From M55B175 sp964635265 (GTDB lineage: Bacteria; Desulfobacterota; Desulfobacteria; Desulfobacterales; Desulfosalsimonadaceae), in NCBI GenBank assembly GCA_964635265.1, contig CAZWNV010000101.1, positions 1 to 11,025 on the forward strand: a stretch of DNA of 11,025 nt, in the 5' to 3' direction. Position numbers and translations under genes: made by a program. Every line of letters begins with the position of its first letter. Positions within the stretch are counted from its first letter, which is position 1. The notes beneath the pieces were generated by a model. It did no database searches. It was not told the origin of the DNA and saw only the letters and a program-made list of their open reading frames with translations. Of the stretch, positions 1 to 7,326 are shown piece by piece.

Positions 1-135
1 GAAAAATCCGATCAAGCAGCGGAAAGGTCCGGTCTGCAAGTTGGCAATGGATTAAAATTGACCGAAATCGGGAATTGTGATAATATTGATTTTTTTAGAA
101 AGATCAAGGGATTTGGTATTCCCGGACGAAAATGA
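1..135 (+). other. Possible 3' end of an ORF entering from the left edge (weak)
   Basis: The first forward frame is open from base 1 to a TGA at 133-135, giving 44 residues that end in GFGIPGRK. A stretch reading AAERSGLQVGNGLKLTEIG faintly recalls the GL-x-VGD-x-L-x-x-I pattern of PDZ domains, but this is too short to assign. Third codon positions are AT-rich, unlike dnaN, gyrB and the dsr genes. An open frame of 44 codons arises by chance fairly often. It may be the C-terminus of a real protein, or non-coding sequence downstream of the minus-strand gene that ends at 165. No function is proposed. Confidence 0.22.
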
Positions 136-164
136 ACGAAAATTGGCCCACTCTTCCGGGGTTC

Positions 165-446
165 CTATTGATTGCGGGGGTCTTCGGGGCGCTCGCCTCT
201 TTTCCCGATCAACCGGTATACGCAGACCATCCGGTAAACAAATCCGGCAAGCAGCACCAGACTGATCAATATCATCAGGTTGGAGGAGAAAAAACAGAGC
301 ACAAAGTTGAACGGGTCATCCAGGCGATAAGCGGCAATGAAAACATATATGCCGAGCAGCAGAAAAAATACGGAAACCAGGATGAGCATGCCCTGCCACA
401 GCCACCACAGGTACCGAAAATACAGTTTTTTCAAAAAATTGCGCAT
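165..446 (-). CDS. Small two-helix membrane protein, function unknown
   Basis: This encodes 93 residues. There are two strongly hydrophobic segments, roughly residues 14-41 (from YLWWLWQG through IYVFIAA) and 47-75 (FNFVLCFF through FVYRMVCVYRL). A short acidic loop (RLDDP) joins them, and both ends are basic, which suggests a two-pass inner-membrane protein with its termini in the cytoplasm. Codon choice (CTG for Leu, C or G at many third positions) matches the rest of the window, so this strand is preferred over the longer opposite-strand ORF, which is rich in Gln and His and has no domain character. The start is ATG at 446 with a weak GGTGA four bases upstream. It ends with TAG at 165-167. 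I do not recognise a family. It faces away from dnaN, so it is not part of the replication operon. Confidence 0.62.
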   Translation of the reverse strand: MRNFLKKLYFRYLWWLWQGMLILVSVFFLLLGIYVFIAAYRLDDPFNFVLCFFSSNLMILISLVLLAGFVYRMVCVYRLIGKRGERPEDPRNQ

Positions 447-635
447 AATTTCACCGATACCCGCGGGTGCTGTATAAAAAAGACGATTCGATATCGAGAG
501 ATTGTTTATAACTTAATGGTTTTGAACCACGTTGAAAAGGGTGGTGGAAAACCGCCGGATTTTGAAAACATTTTATACCTCATTTTCAACAACCAAATCC
601 AAAAGGAATATGAATAAATATAAGTAATTACAAAA

Positions 636-665
636 TTCTTATCCATTTCCACAACAATATATAAT
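636..665 (+). promoter_or_regulatory. Candidate sigma70-type promoter for dnaN-gyrB
   Basis: A perfect -10 hexamer TATAAT lies at 660-665, preceded by TTCTTA at 636-641 with an 18-base spacer. The implied start near 672 gives a leader of about 38 bases before the dnaN ATG at 710. The surrounding DNA is so AT-rich that TATAAT-like words are expected by chance, and the -35 match is only moderate. The site overlaps the DnaA-box-like words at 639-653, so if both are real, DnaA binding could influence dnaN transcription. Confidence 0.33.
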
Positions 666-673
666 AATAATAA
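662..673 (+). repeat. Four tandem TAA triplets, possible DnaA-trio/unwinding element
   Basis: TAA repeats four times without interruption at 662-673, followed by ATAAG. It begins nine bases after the box-like word ATTTCCACA (645-653). Bacterial DnaA-trio elements are triplet repeats of the form [T/A]A[G/A] next to a DnaA box, where DnaA loads on a single strand. The pattern fits, but simple AT-rich repeats are common. Confidence 0.4.
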
Positions 674-709
674 ATAAGCAAAATTTTATTTTATTATCAG
701 GGGAATTGT

Positions 710-1828
710 ATGAAAATTGTTTTTTCAAAGGTGGAACTCCTGGAAGTCTTATCAAAAATTCAGGGATTGACCAGTCGTAAAACAAGCCTGGCCATAACGG
801 AAAATATCCTGATCCAGACAGCAGGCGACGAGGTTGTCATGGCAGCCACAGATCTCGAAACCGGTTTTAAGGGTCGCTATTCCGCCGCGGTGGAATCTGA
901 AGGCAGTATTTCAATAAATTCTCGAAAATTGTACGATATTGTAAAAATGTTTCCAGCAGATCAGGTGCATATGGAAGAACTGGAAAACCGCTGGGTGGCC
1001 ATCACCTCGGATACGGTCCAGTATCACCTGATGGCGATGAACCCGGAAGAATTTCCGGAAATTCCGGATGCGGACAAAGCGGCCTTTTTTGAAACGGAAG
1101 CAGCAGGCTTGAAGACGATGATTGAAAAATGCACGGCCATAACTGTCTCCGGTGATGAAAAGCGGGCCCATTTAATCGGGGTAAATCTGGAAACGGTTGC
1201 GGATGGGGACAAAAACTGCATCCGAATGGTATCCACCGATATCCGGAGATTGGCCAAGGTGGACTATATCTGCGAGACAGCGGTCTCCCTGGACCAGGAA
1301 GGGCAGATCATTGTTCCGAAAAAGGGGTTAAACGAGGTCAACAAGTTTTTGGGTCAGGACGGCACGGTGGAAGTCGGTGTGAAAGACAATCACTTTGCCG
1401 TGCGCAAAGACAACGAAATTTTGATAATCAATCTGCTTGAGGGAGAATTTCCGGCGTATGCGAACCTTTTGGATTTCGACAGCACCTATGACGTGATATT
1501 TCCCCGGGAACCGCTGGTCATGATGCTCAAACGCATGAGCGTTGTCACCTCCGATGAATACCGGGCGGTGATCTTTCGGTATGCGGAAAACAATCTGCAG
1601 GTGCGGGCGGTGAATCCCAATATCGGCGAATCCAAGGAAAGTATGGAAATCCGCTATGATCGCGAGCCGCTGGAAGTGGCTTTCAATCCCCGCTATTTTA
1701 TCGAGGCCCTCAATTTTATCGAAAATGAAAATGTGGCGGTCAATATTGTCGATGGCGAGCATCCCTGCGTTGTCAGGGGTCAGGATGAAACAAACTATCT
1801 CAACATAATCATGCCGATGAAGATATGA
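710..1828 (+). CDS. dnaN: DNA polymerase III subunit beta (sliding clamp)
   Basis: This encodes 372 residues, the usual length for the bacterial beta clamp (E. coli about 366). The protein dimerises into a ring around DNA and holds polymerase III and other clamp-binding proteins on the template. The sequence runs through the three similar clamp domains: MKIVFSKVELLEVLSKIQGLTSRK at the N-terminus, SINSRKLYDIVKMFP in domain 1, IIVPKKGLNEVNKFLG and EGEFPAY in domain 2, FNPRYFIEALNF in domain 3, and the typical C-terminus YLNIIMPMKI. The ATG at 710 has an AGGGGA ribosome binding site a few bases upstream. The TGA stop overlaps the gyrB ATG (ATGA at 1825-1828), so the two genes are probably translationally coupled. 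The dnaN-recF-gyrB order of many bacteria is shortened here, since recF is missing between them. Confidence 0.97.
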   Translation: MKIVFSKVELLEVLSKIQGLTSRKTSLAITENILIQTAGDEVVMAATDLETGFKGRYSAAVESEGSISINSRKLYDIVKMFPADQVHMEELENRWVAITSDTVQYHLMAMNPEEFPEIPDADKAAFFETEAAGLKTMIEKCTAITVSGDEKRAHLIGVNLETVADGDKNCIRMVSTDIRRLAKVDYICETAVSLDQEGQIIVPKKGLNEVNKFLGQDGTVEVGVKDNHFAVRKDNEILIINLLEGEFPAYANLLDFDSTYDVIFPREPLVMMLKRMSVVTSDEYRAVIFRYAENNLQVRAVNPNIGESKESMEIRYDREPLEVAFNPRYFIEALNFIENENVAVNIVDGEHPCVVRGQDETNYLNIIMPMKI

Positions 1829-4290
1829 ATAATATGAAACAGGAAGCGGCGAACCAAGCATACGACGAATACAGTATTAATGTGTTAAAAGGCCTGGAGG
1901 CGGTGCGGGTCAGACCCTCCATGTACATCGGAAATATCGATGTAGATGGATTGCACCATCTTATCTACGAGGTGGTGGACAACAGCATAGACGAGGCCAT
2001 GGCCGGATACTGCGATCGGATTGTTGTCAGACTCCATACGGACAAGTCCGTGAGCATTGAAGACAACGGCCGCGGTATCCCGGTGGGAATCCACAAAACC
2101 GAAAACCTGCCCGCCCTCGAGGTGGTGCTCACCAAACTGCATGCCGGCGGGAAGTTTGATCATAACTCCTACAAGGTATCAGGCGGTCTGCACGGGGTAG
2201 GCGTCTCTGTGGTCAATGCCCTTTCGGCGTTTTTCGAGGTGGAGGTATTTTTAAACGGCAGGATATATTATCAGGCCTATGAAAAAGGGGAAAAGACCTG
2301 CGAACTCCGGGAAATCGGGGAAACCGCGAGAACAGGCACCCGTATCCGGTTCAAACCGGATACCGATATCCTGACGGCGGATGAATTCCAGTATGATACC
2401 TTGAGTCGCAGGCTGCGGGAGCTGGCCTTTCTGAACAAGGGCCTGAACATTATCATCGAAGATGAACGCTCGGATCAGAAAGAGGCCTTCTGCTACGAGG
2501 GCGGCATTTCCCAGTTCGTGAAATATCTTAACCGGCGCCATACTCCGCTTCACGAGCCCGTATTGATTGAGGGGGAGAAAAATGACATTCAGGTGGAAAT
2601 TGCCATTCAGTACAACGATACCTACAAGGAAAAGATGTTCTCCTTTGCCAATAACATCAATACAGCTGAAGGCGGTTTTCACCTGGTCGGCTTTAAAACC
2701 GGTCTGACCCGGACGCTGAATCAGTATGCAACAGGAGCGGATCTGCTCAAGAACGTCAAGTCCAAGATTACCGGGGAAGATATCCGCGAAGGCCTTACGG
2801 CAATCGTCAGTATCCGCATCAAGTATCCCCAGTTTGAGGGGCAGACCAAAACCAAGCTGGGCAACAGCGAAGTAAAAGGCGTGGTCGAATCCCTCGTCAA
2901 TGAGAAACTGAGTGTTTTTTTTGAGGAAAATCCGTCGATTGCGAAGAAAATCGTATCCAAGGCGGTAGAAGCCGCGCGCGTTCGGGATGCGACCAAAAGG
3001 GCACGGGATCTGGCCCGCAACAAAGGGGCGCTTGCAGACAGTACCCTGCCGGGCAAGCTTGCGGAGTGCCAGTATTCGGATCCGGAACTGCGGGAGTTGT
3101 TTATCGTCGAGGGCGACTCTGCCGGAGGTTCTGCCAAATTGGGGCGCGATCGCAAAGCCCAGGCCATTCTGCCGCTCAAGGGAAAGATCCTCAATGTGGA
3201 GAAAGCCCGTTTTGACAAGCTGCTGCGCAGTGAGGAAATCAAGAACATGATTACCGCTCTGGGCACGGGCATCGGCAGCGAGGAATACGATATCGAGAAG
3301 ATCAAGTACCATAAGGTCATCATCATGACGGACGCGGATGTGGATGGATCCCATATCCGCACGCTGCTTTTGACTTTTTTTTACCGGCAGATGCCCGAGA
3401 TCATCGACAGGGGGTATCTATACATTGCTCAGCCGCCGCTTTTCAAGGTGGGAAAAGGCAAAAACGCCCTGTACCTCAAAGACGAGCGCGAATATATGGA
3501 TTATATTCTCAAACGGGTCTGCGAGGGTGTCCGGCTTACCATGGAAACGGGAGGAGAGGCTGCCGGCGAGGCTCTGGAGGGCCGGGAACTCTACATGTTT
3601 ATTTCCAATCTCGCCGATTATTTCGCTATCCTCGCCCGTCTGGAAAAACACGGGATTTATTCGGAAATCGTGGAGATGATGATTCGGACCGGAGTGGAGG
3701 GCAAGGAGTTTCTCCAGAGCGAGGAACGGATGGCCGCGCTTCGCAGCGCCATGCTGGACAACAATTATGATGCAAGCGAGTATACCTGGAATCCGGAGCG
3801 TAACGTGTACGAGATGACGGTGACATCGACGGTTCAGGATGAGCTAAATCAGGTGTTTAAGGATCAGACCGCCAAAAACCGGATTCCGATAAAAATCGGC
3901 CGGGGCCTTGTATATTCCACGGATTTTCAGAATGCATTGGTTTTATACAAAAAAATCGCCCGCTACGACCGCCCGCCCTTTGTTATCACCAAAACAGACA
4001 AAGAGGGCCGCAGTATCCGGGTGGAGAGCAAGGAAAAACTGGTGGAGCAGATGGTGGAAGACGGCAAGAAAGGCCTGAACATTCAGCGCTATAAAGGCCT
4101 TGGGGAAATGAATCCGGATCAACTCTGGGAGACCACCATGAATCCGGAGACCCGAACGCTGCTTCAGGTCCGGGTGGAAAATATTGTGGAAACGGACGAT
4201 ATTTTCACCATCCTGATGGGAGATGAAGTCGAACCCCGCCGCAACTTCATCCAGAGCAATGCCCTGGAGGTGAACACCCTGGATATATAG
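1825..4290 (+). CDS. gyrB: DNA gyrase subunit B (ATP-dependent type II topoisomerase)
   Basis: This encodes 821 residues. GyrB supplies the ATPase that drives negative supercoiling together with GyrA. The GHKL ATP-binding site is present: EVVDNSIDEA (Asn53), EDNGRGIP (from Glu79) and the lid GGLHGVGVSVVNALS from about residue 120. The transducer domain carries the QTKTKLGN loop. The TOPRIM domain has EGDSAGGSAK (Glu429) and DADVDGSHIRTLL (Asp503, Asp505, Asp507), the metal-binding acidic residues. The ending RYKGLGEMNPDQLWETTMNPETR (from Arg755) is diagnostic. A segment at about residues 545-745 corresponds to the insertion found in Gram-negative GyrB such as E. coli (804 residues). The start is ATG at 1825, overlapping the dnaN stop. 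An in-frame ATG at 1834 (MKQEAANQ) is an alternative because neither has a strong Shine-Dalgarno. ParE is the main alternative identity, but the length, insert and dnaN linkage favour GyrB. Confidence 0.96.
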   Translation: MNNMKQEAANQAYDEYSINVLKGLEAVRVRPSMYIGNIDVDGLHHLIYEVVDNSIDEAMAGYCDRIVVRLHTDKSVSIEDNGRGIPVGIHKTENLPALEVVLTKLHAGGKFDHNSYKVSGGLHGVGVSVVNALSAFFEVEVFLNGRIYYQAYEKGEKTCELREIGETARTGTRIRFKPDTDILTADEFQYDTLSRRLRELAFLNKGLNIIIEDERSDQKEAFCYEGGISQFVKYLNRRHTPLHEPVLIEGEKNDIQVEIAIQYNDTYKEKMFSFANNINTAEGGFHLVGFKTGLTRTLNQYATGADLLKNVKSKITGEDIREGLTAIVSIRIKYPQFEGQTKTKLGNSEVKGVVESLVNEKLSVFFEENPSIAKKIVSKAVEAARVRDATKRARDLARNKGALADSTLPGKLAECQYSDPELRELFIVEGDSAGGSAKLGRDRKAQAILPLKGKILNVEKARFDKLLRSEEIKNMITALGTGIGSEEYDIEKIKYHKVIIMTDADVDGSHIRTLLLTFFYRQMPEIIDRGYLYIAQPPLFKVGKGKNALYLKDEREYMDYILKRVCEGVRLTMETGGEAAGEALEGRELYMFISNLADYFAILARLEKHGIYSEIVEMMIRTGVEGKEFLQSEERMAALRSAMLDNNYDASEYTWNPERNVYEMTVTSTVQDELNQVFKDQTAKNRIPIKIGRGLVYSTDFQNALVLYKKIARYDRPPFVITKTDKEGRSIRVESKEKLVEQMVEDGKKGLNIQRYKGLGEMNPDQLWETTMNPETRTLLQVRVENIVETDDIFTILMGDEVEPRRNFIQSNALEVNTLDI

Positions 4291-4328
4291 GGCGCGATAT
4301 AGCAAGACATGTGTATACGGTTTTCGGG

Positions 4329-5120
4329 CTAATCAACAGCGGCCCAGGAAAAGAGCGCCTGTTCGGTAAGCGTGGTGCAGGCCCTTGCCACCCGAACGGT
4401 CTGGTCGTGAAATACATTCAAAAGCGCCATGTCCAATCCGGCAGCCGCCAGCATGGGCAGATAGGCCGCCTCGAACAGGCGTTTTTTGGAAGCAGGCCCG
4501 CGGCCGCTGGTCAGGTTGGAAATTCCGGCGATGGTTCTGACGGGAAATCCCAGCACGTCTGCCAGATTGCCGATCACGGAGAGAATAGTCTGGTTCCGGG
4601 CGCATCCGTTCTCCCACATAAGCGGGGATACCACCGGATCGATAATCAGCCGCGATTTGTCCAGCCCGGCTGATTCGCCCGCCTGCAGCAGGGCAACAGC
4701 AATTTCGTAGCATTCGGCTTCCGTGGAGGGAACCCGGCTTTTGGCGTCCAGCAGATAGGCAATGACATCCGCATCAAACGCGGCTGCAAGCGGCAGAATA
4801 TGTTCCAGTTTAGCCGGTTCCATTGAAATCCCGTTGATGATGACCGGCCTGTTGCTCTGTCGCAGGCCGGCGGCAATGGCCCTGGGATTGGTGGTGTCAA
4901 GGAGCAGCCGGCAGCTGGTTGCCGACTGCACCGCCTCCACGAGCAGGGCCATGCCGGATTCCGGATTCCGGGGAAGGGGACCGGAATTTATGTCGATGCC
5001 ATCAGCGCCGGCGGCCTCCAGGTTTCGGGCCAGACTGCGTATGGGCTCCGGGTCGCCGTCGAAAAGGGCTGCTTCAATCTCGGGACGGGTGATCTGGAGA
5101 TTGTCTGCGATGACCTGCAT
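4329..5120 (-). CDS. Methyltetrahydrofolate methyltransferase, pterin-binding family (AcsE-like)
   Basis: This encodes 263 residues from ATG at 5120. A TTG at 5129 would add three residues and overlap the upstream stop. The protein is a pterin-binding TIM barrel of the family that contains dihydropteroate synthase and methyl-H4folate:corrinoid methyltransferase. Pterin-site motifs are in order: GADGIDINSGP (Asp43, Asn45), LLLDTTNPRAI (Asp75), VIINGIS (Asn96), LIIDPVVSPL (Asp161) and AGISNLTSGRG (Asn202). These sit at nearly the same positions as Asp75, Asn96, Asp160 and Asn199 of the Moorella enzyme, also about 262 residues long, which supports both the ATG start and a methyltransferase rather than a folate-synthesis role. 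Such enzymes move a methyl group from CH3-H4folate to a cob(I)amide protein, for example in the Wood-Ljungdahl pathway. No corrinoid protein gene is in the window, so the methyl acceptor is unknown. The gene follows the sulfite reductase gene after five bases. Confidence 0.83.
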   Translation of the reverse strand: MQVIADNLQITRPEIEAALFDGDPEPIRSLARNLEAAGADGIDINSGPLPRNPESGMALLVEAVQSATSCRLLLDTTNPRAIAAGLRQSNRPVIINGISMEPAKLEHILPLAAAFDADVIAYLLDAKSRVPSTEAECYEIAVALLQAGESAGLDKSRLIIDPVVSPLMWENGCARNQTILSVIGNLADVLGFPVRTIAGISNLTSGRGPASKKRLFEAAYLPMLAAAGLDMALLNVFHDQTVRVARACTTLTEQALFSWAAVD

Positions 5121-5125
5121 GGCTG

Positions 5126-5782
5126 TCAAACACCGATGGCCTGCTGGATTTCCGAAACCCCGATGCGCTCGGCAAATCTGGGGGTGCGCTCCTTTTTCTT
5201 GGCATTATCCCTGTAAAAAACCAGCAGTTTTTCAATCATGTCCATCAGGGCATCGGTTTCCACGTCTTCTGCCAGTACATCGCCGATGCGCGGTTTTTTT
5301 CCGGAATTTCCCCCGAAAACCAGGGTCCATCCCTTTTTCCTGCCGATAAGGCCGACATCGCGCACGTAGCTTTCCCCGCAGCAGAAGGAGCAGCCGGATA
5401 TGCCGAACTTCACCTTGGCGGCGAATTCCATGTTGTAAAAGCGTTTTTCCAGCTCCGTGGCAAGGCCCAGGGAATCCTGCACGCCGAAACGGCATACCGC
5501 TGTTCCCGGGCAGGCCTGCACGTAGTGAAAACAGAGCTCGGTGGCCCGGCCGATGTCCATGCCGAGATCCTGCCAGACCGATGGGATATCATCTTTTTTG
5601 ATTCCCACCAGCACCAGCCGGTGGCCGGAAGTAATCTTGACAACGGGGATCTGATATTTTTTAACCACCCGGGTAATGGATTCCAGGTTCTCCACGCTCA
5701 GTATCCCGGCAGGACTGCGGGGGACGATGGCATAGCTTTCGCCGTCTCTTTGCAGAATTGCACCTTGGAGGTCTTCCGCCAT
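5126..5782 (-). CDS. Small low-spin (assimilatory-type) sulfite reductase, siroheme-[4Fe-4S] protein
   Basis: This encodes 218 residues. The coupled siroheme-[4Fe-4S] ligand set of sulfite and nitrite reductases is complete: Cys91-PGTAV-Cys97 (C-X5-C) and Cys131-SFC-Cys135 (C-X3-C), with ferredoxin-like halves before and after. The protein is far shorter than full-length hemoprotein SirHP or DsrA/DsrB and matches the small monomeric 'assimilatory-type' low-spin sulfite reductase known from Desulfovibrio, also about 218 residues. The six-electron reduction of sulfite to sulfide has been shown for such proteins in vitro, but their role in the cell is uncertain. The start was set at ATG 5780-5782 because AAGGAGA lies six bases upstream. 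The in-frame ATG at 5800 would place that site inside the gene. It lies downstream of asnS (66-base gap) and directly before the methyltransferase gene. A ferredoxin or another donor must supply electrons, as no flavin domain is present. Confidence 0.85.
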   Translation of the reverse strand: MAEDLQGAILQRDGESYAIVPRSPAGILSVENLESITRVVKKYQIPVVKITSGHRLVLVGIKKDDIPSVWQDLGMDIGRATELCFHYVQACPGTAVCRFGVQDSLGLATELEKRFYNMEFAAKVKFGISGCSFCCGESYVRDVGLIGRKKGWTLVFGGNSGKKPRIGDVLAEDVETDALMDMIEKLLVFYRDNAKKKERTPRFAERIGVSEIQQAIGV

Positions 5783-5788
5783 GATTTG

Positions 5789-5795
5789 TCTCCTT
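5789..5795 (-). promoter_or_regulatory. Ribosome binding site that decides the sulfite reductase start
   Basis: Reading on the minus strand, AAGGAGA ends six bases before the ATG at 5780-5782. This selects the 218-residue form over the ATG at 5800, which lacks a comparable site. Confidence 0.7.
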
Positions 5796-5848
5796 TCCAT
5801 AGCTCTGTGTTGCTGTTGATTTGTAAGGATATTACGGGTTTTTTGTTG

Positions 5849-7234
5849 TCAGAATTCCAGGTTCCCCGGTGTTCGGGGAAAGGCGATCACATCGCGGATA
5901 TTGCGGATGCCGGTCAGGAGCATCAGAAACCGCTCAAAGCCCAGGCCGTAGCCGCTGTGCACAACGCTGCCGTAGCGCCGGGAATCCAGATACCACCAAT
6001 ACTCTTCTTTGTTCATGCCCGTCTCCTCCATCCGGCTCTCCAGTACGTCCAATCGCTCCTCGCGCTGGCTGCCGCCGATGATTTCCCCGATCCGGGGGAC
6101 AATCAGGTCCATTGCGGCCACCGTCTCGCCGTCATCGTTTACGCGCATATAGAAGGGCTTTATGGAACGGGGGTAATCATAGACAATCAGGGGTCGGCCG
6201 AAATGGGTCTCCGCGAGGAAACGTTCATGTTCGGTCTGCAGATCCGCGCCAAAGTGGACGGGATGGGAAAACCGGCCTTCTGCAGCCGCCAGAATGGATA
6301 CGGCCTCTTTATAGGAAATCCGGATAAACCCGGAGGCGGCAATGGGCTCCAGGGTCTTGAGCAGGCTTTTATCCACGAACCGGTTGAAAAGGGTGAGATC
6401 CGCGCTGCAGGATTCCAGAATCCAGGCGGTGGTATACTGAATAAAGGCTTCGGCGTTGTCCATGGCTTCAAAAAGATCGCAGAAAGCCATCTCCGGCTCC
6501 ACCATCCAGAATTCCGCCATGTGCCGGCTGGTATTGGAGTTCTCCGCCCGGAAGGCCGGACCGAAAGTATAGACATCGCCAAGGGCGAGGGCCATCATTT
6601 CGGCTTCCAGCTGCCCCGATACAGTGAGATTGGCGGGTTTTTCGAAAAAATCCCGCCCGTAATCGACGCCTCCGCCGGGGTTTTGCGGAAGGCTGTCCAT
6701 ATCCAGCGAGGTGACCCGGAACAATTCACCCGCTCCCTCGCAGTCGAGCCCCGTAAGAATCGGCGTATGGATGCAGGTAAACCCCCGCTCGCGGAAAAAC
6801 CGGTGCACCGCATGGCAGAGTTCGGAGCGGATCCGGAAGGCGGCCCCGTATTTGTTGGTGCGGGGACGCAGGTGCGCGATGGTCCGCAGAAATTCATCAC
6901 TGTGGCGCTTTTTCTGCAGGGGATAGTTTTCCGGGGCTTTTCCGAGCAGGCAGATTTCGCCGGCATGGAGCTCCCAGTTCTGCTTTTCTCCGGGGGAGGG
7001 CTGCATCCGGCCGGAAACCGCAAGTGCCGCACCGGTGGTGATGTTTTTGATGTGTTCATAGCCGGGGATACCGGCATCCGCCACAATCTGGAGATTTTCC
7101 AGGCAGGAGCCGTCATTTAACTCCAAAAAGGAGAAATCCCGGGAGTCGCGCCGGGTCCGTACCCAACCGCAGACGCGGATACTTTCCGGTGGCTGTGCTG
7201 CTGCCAGCAGTTCTTTTATTCTGCTTCGTTTCAT
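5849..7234 (-). CDS. asnS: Asparaginyl-tRNA synthetase
   Basis: This encodes 461 residues (E. coli AsnS 466). The enzyme charges tRNA-Asn with asparagine in the cytoplasm. An N-terminal OB-fold anticodon-binding domain (about residues 18-100, with VCGWVRTRRDSRDFSFLELNDGS) is followed by a class II catalytic core. Motif 1 lies around FFRERGFTCIHTPIL (146-160), motif 2 is GPAFRAENSNTSRHMAEFWMVEPEMAF (225-251) and motif 3 is GYGLGFERFLMLLTG (428-442). The C-terminus FPRTPGNLEF is typical of AsnS. The AENSNTSRH pattern of motif 2 separates it from AspRS, which usually has RAEDLRADRQPEF. The ATG at 7234 has AGGA six bases upstream. It is transcribed divergently from the dsr operon and is the first of three minus-strand genes. 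The presence of AsnS implies direct charging of tRNA-Asn, in addition to or instead of amidotransferase formation. Confidence 0.95.
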   Translation of the reverse strand: MKRSRIKELLAAAQPPESIRVCGWVRTRRDSRDFSFLELNDGSCLENLQIVADAGIPGYEHIKNITTGAALAVSGRMQPSPGEKQNWELHAGEICLLGKAPENYPLQKKRHSDEFLRTIAHLRPRTNKYGAAFRIRSELCHAVHRFFRERGFTCIHTPILTGLDCEGAGELFRVTSLDMDSLPQNPGGGVDYGRDFFEKPANLTVSGQLEAEMMALALGDVYTFGPAFRAENSNTSRHMAEFWMVEPEMAFCDLFEAMDNAEAFIQYTTAWILESCSADLTLFNRFVDKSLLKTLEPIAASGFIRISYKEAVSILAAAEGRFSHPVHFGADLQTEHERFLAETHFGRPLIVYDYPRSIKPFYMRVNDDGETVAAMDLIVPRIGEIIGGSQREERLDVLESRMEETGMNKEEYWWYLDSRRYGSVVHSGYGLGFERFLMLLTGIRNIRDVIAFPRTPGNLEF

Positions 7235-7297
7235 CTTAATTCCTAACTATAATCTGATTTTCGCCTAAGACAAATAAGCTTTTGCCAAGAAATAACC

Positions 7298-7326
7298 TTG
7301 ACAGAATCCCCGAAATTGAATATATA
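7298..7326 (+). promoter_or_regulatory. Candidate sigma70-type promoter of the RsbRD-dsrMKJO operon
   Basis: A perfect -35 hexamer TTGACA lies at 7298-7303, followed by a 17-base spacer and TATATA at 7321-7326 as the -10. TATATT at 7323-7328, with a 19-base spacer, is an alternative. The expected transcript start near 7333 gives a leader of about 75 bases before the ATG at 7410. No equally good promoter is seen closer to the gene. The -10 lies inside the 16-base palindrome at 7316-7331. Confidence 0.6.

Larger units (their letters stand above)
447..709. other. Non-coding, AT-rich region upstream of dnaN; candidate oriC
   Basis: This 263-base stretch has no convincing gene. Several nine-base words resemble the DnaA box TTATNCACA: TTATAAACA (reverse strand, 503-511, 8 of 9 with N free), TTTTCCACC (reverse strand, 543-551, 7 of 9), TTTTCAACA (583-591, 7 of 9), TTATCCATT (639-647, 7 of 9) and ATTTCCACA (645-653, 7 of 9). 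They are followed by a very AT-rich tract (about 656-700) containing four tandem TAA triplets. Small palindromes also occur: ACCCGCGGGT at 459-468, TCGATATCGA at 488-497 and TGGTT-N3-AACCA at 517-529. Origins often lie beside dnaN, and boxes flanking an AT-rich unwinding element are their usual layout. No box is a perfect match and dnaA is not visible, so this is an inference. Confidence 0.4.

Noticed and set aside
58..86. Promoter-like TTGACC-N17-TAATAT on the plus strand
   Set aside because: The -35 is good, but the -10 is weak and no credible plus-strand gene follows before dnaN, 600 bases on. It may still matter if the 1-135 frame is non-coding.
543..556. GGTGG-AAAA-CCGCC hairpin considered as a terminator
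   Set aside because: It has only five pairs with one G-U and no adjacent T-run. It lies before dnaN with no plus-strand gene ending there.
132..617. 161-codon forward ORF opposite the small membrane protein gene
   Set aside because: The translation is Gln/His-rich and runs into the AT-rich non-coding tract. There is no good ribosome binding site, and the opposite strand gives a coherent two-helix protein with native codon use.
2251..3354. 367-codon reverse ORF inside gyrB
   Set aside because: It is a shadow of gyrB, which has all its catalytic motifs in the forward frame.
4291..4328. Terminator between the convergent gyrB and methyltransferase genes
   Set aside because: The 38-base gap shows no GC-rich stem followed by T residues on either strand.
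5525..7120. 531-codon forward ORF across asnS and the sulfite reductase gene
   Set aside because: It lies antisense to two well-supported genes with intact motifs. Its translation is rich in His, Gly and Pro with no domain pattern, as expected for a shadow of GC-rich codons.
7246..7268. TATAGT with an upstream TTGTCT as an asnS promoter (minus strand)
   Set aside because: Transcription would start about five bases before the ATG and exclude the AGGA ribosome binding site. The true asnS promoter probably lies further upstream but I could not place it.
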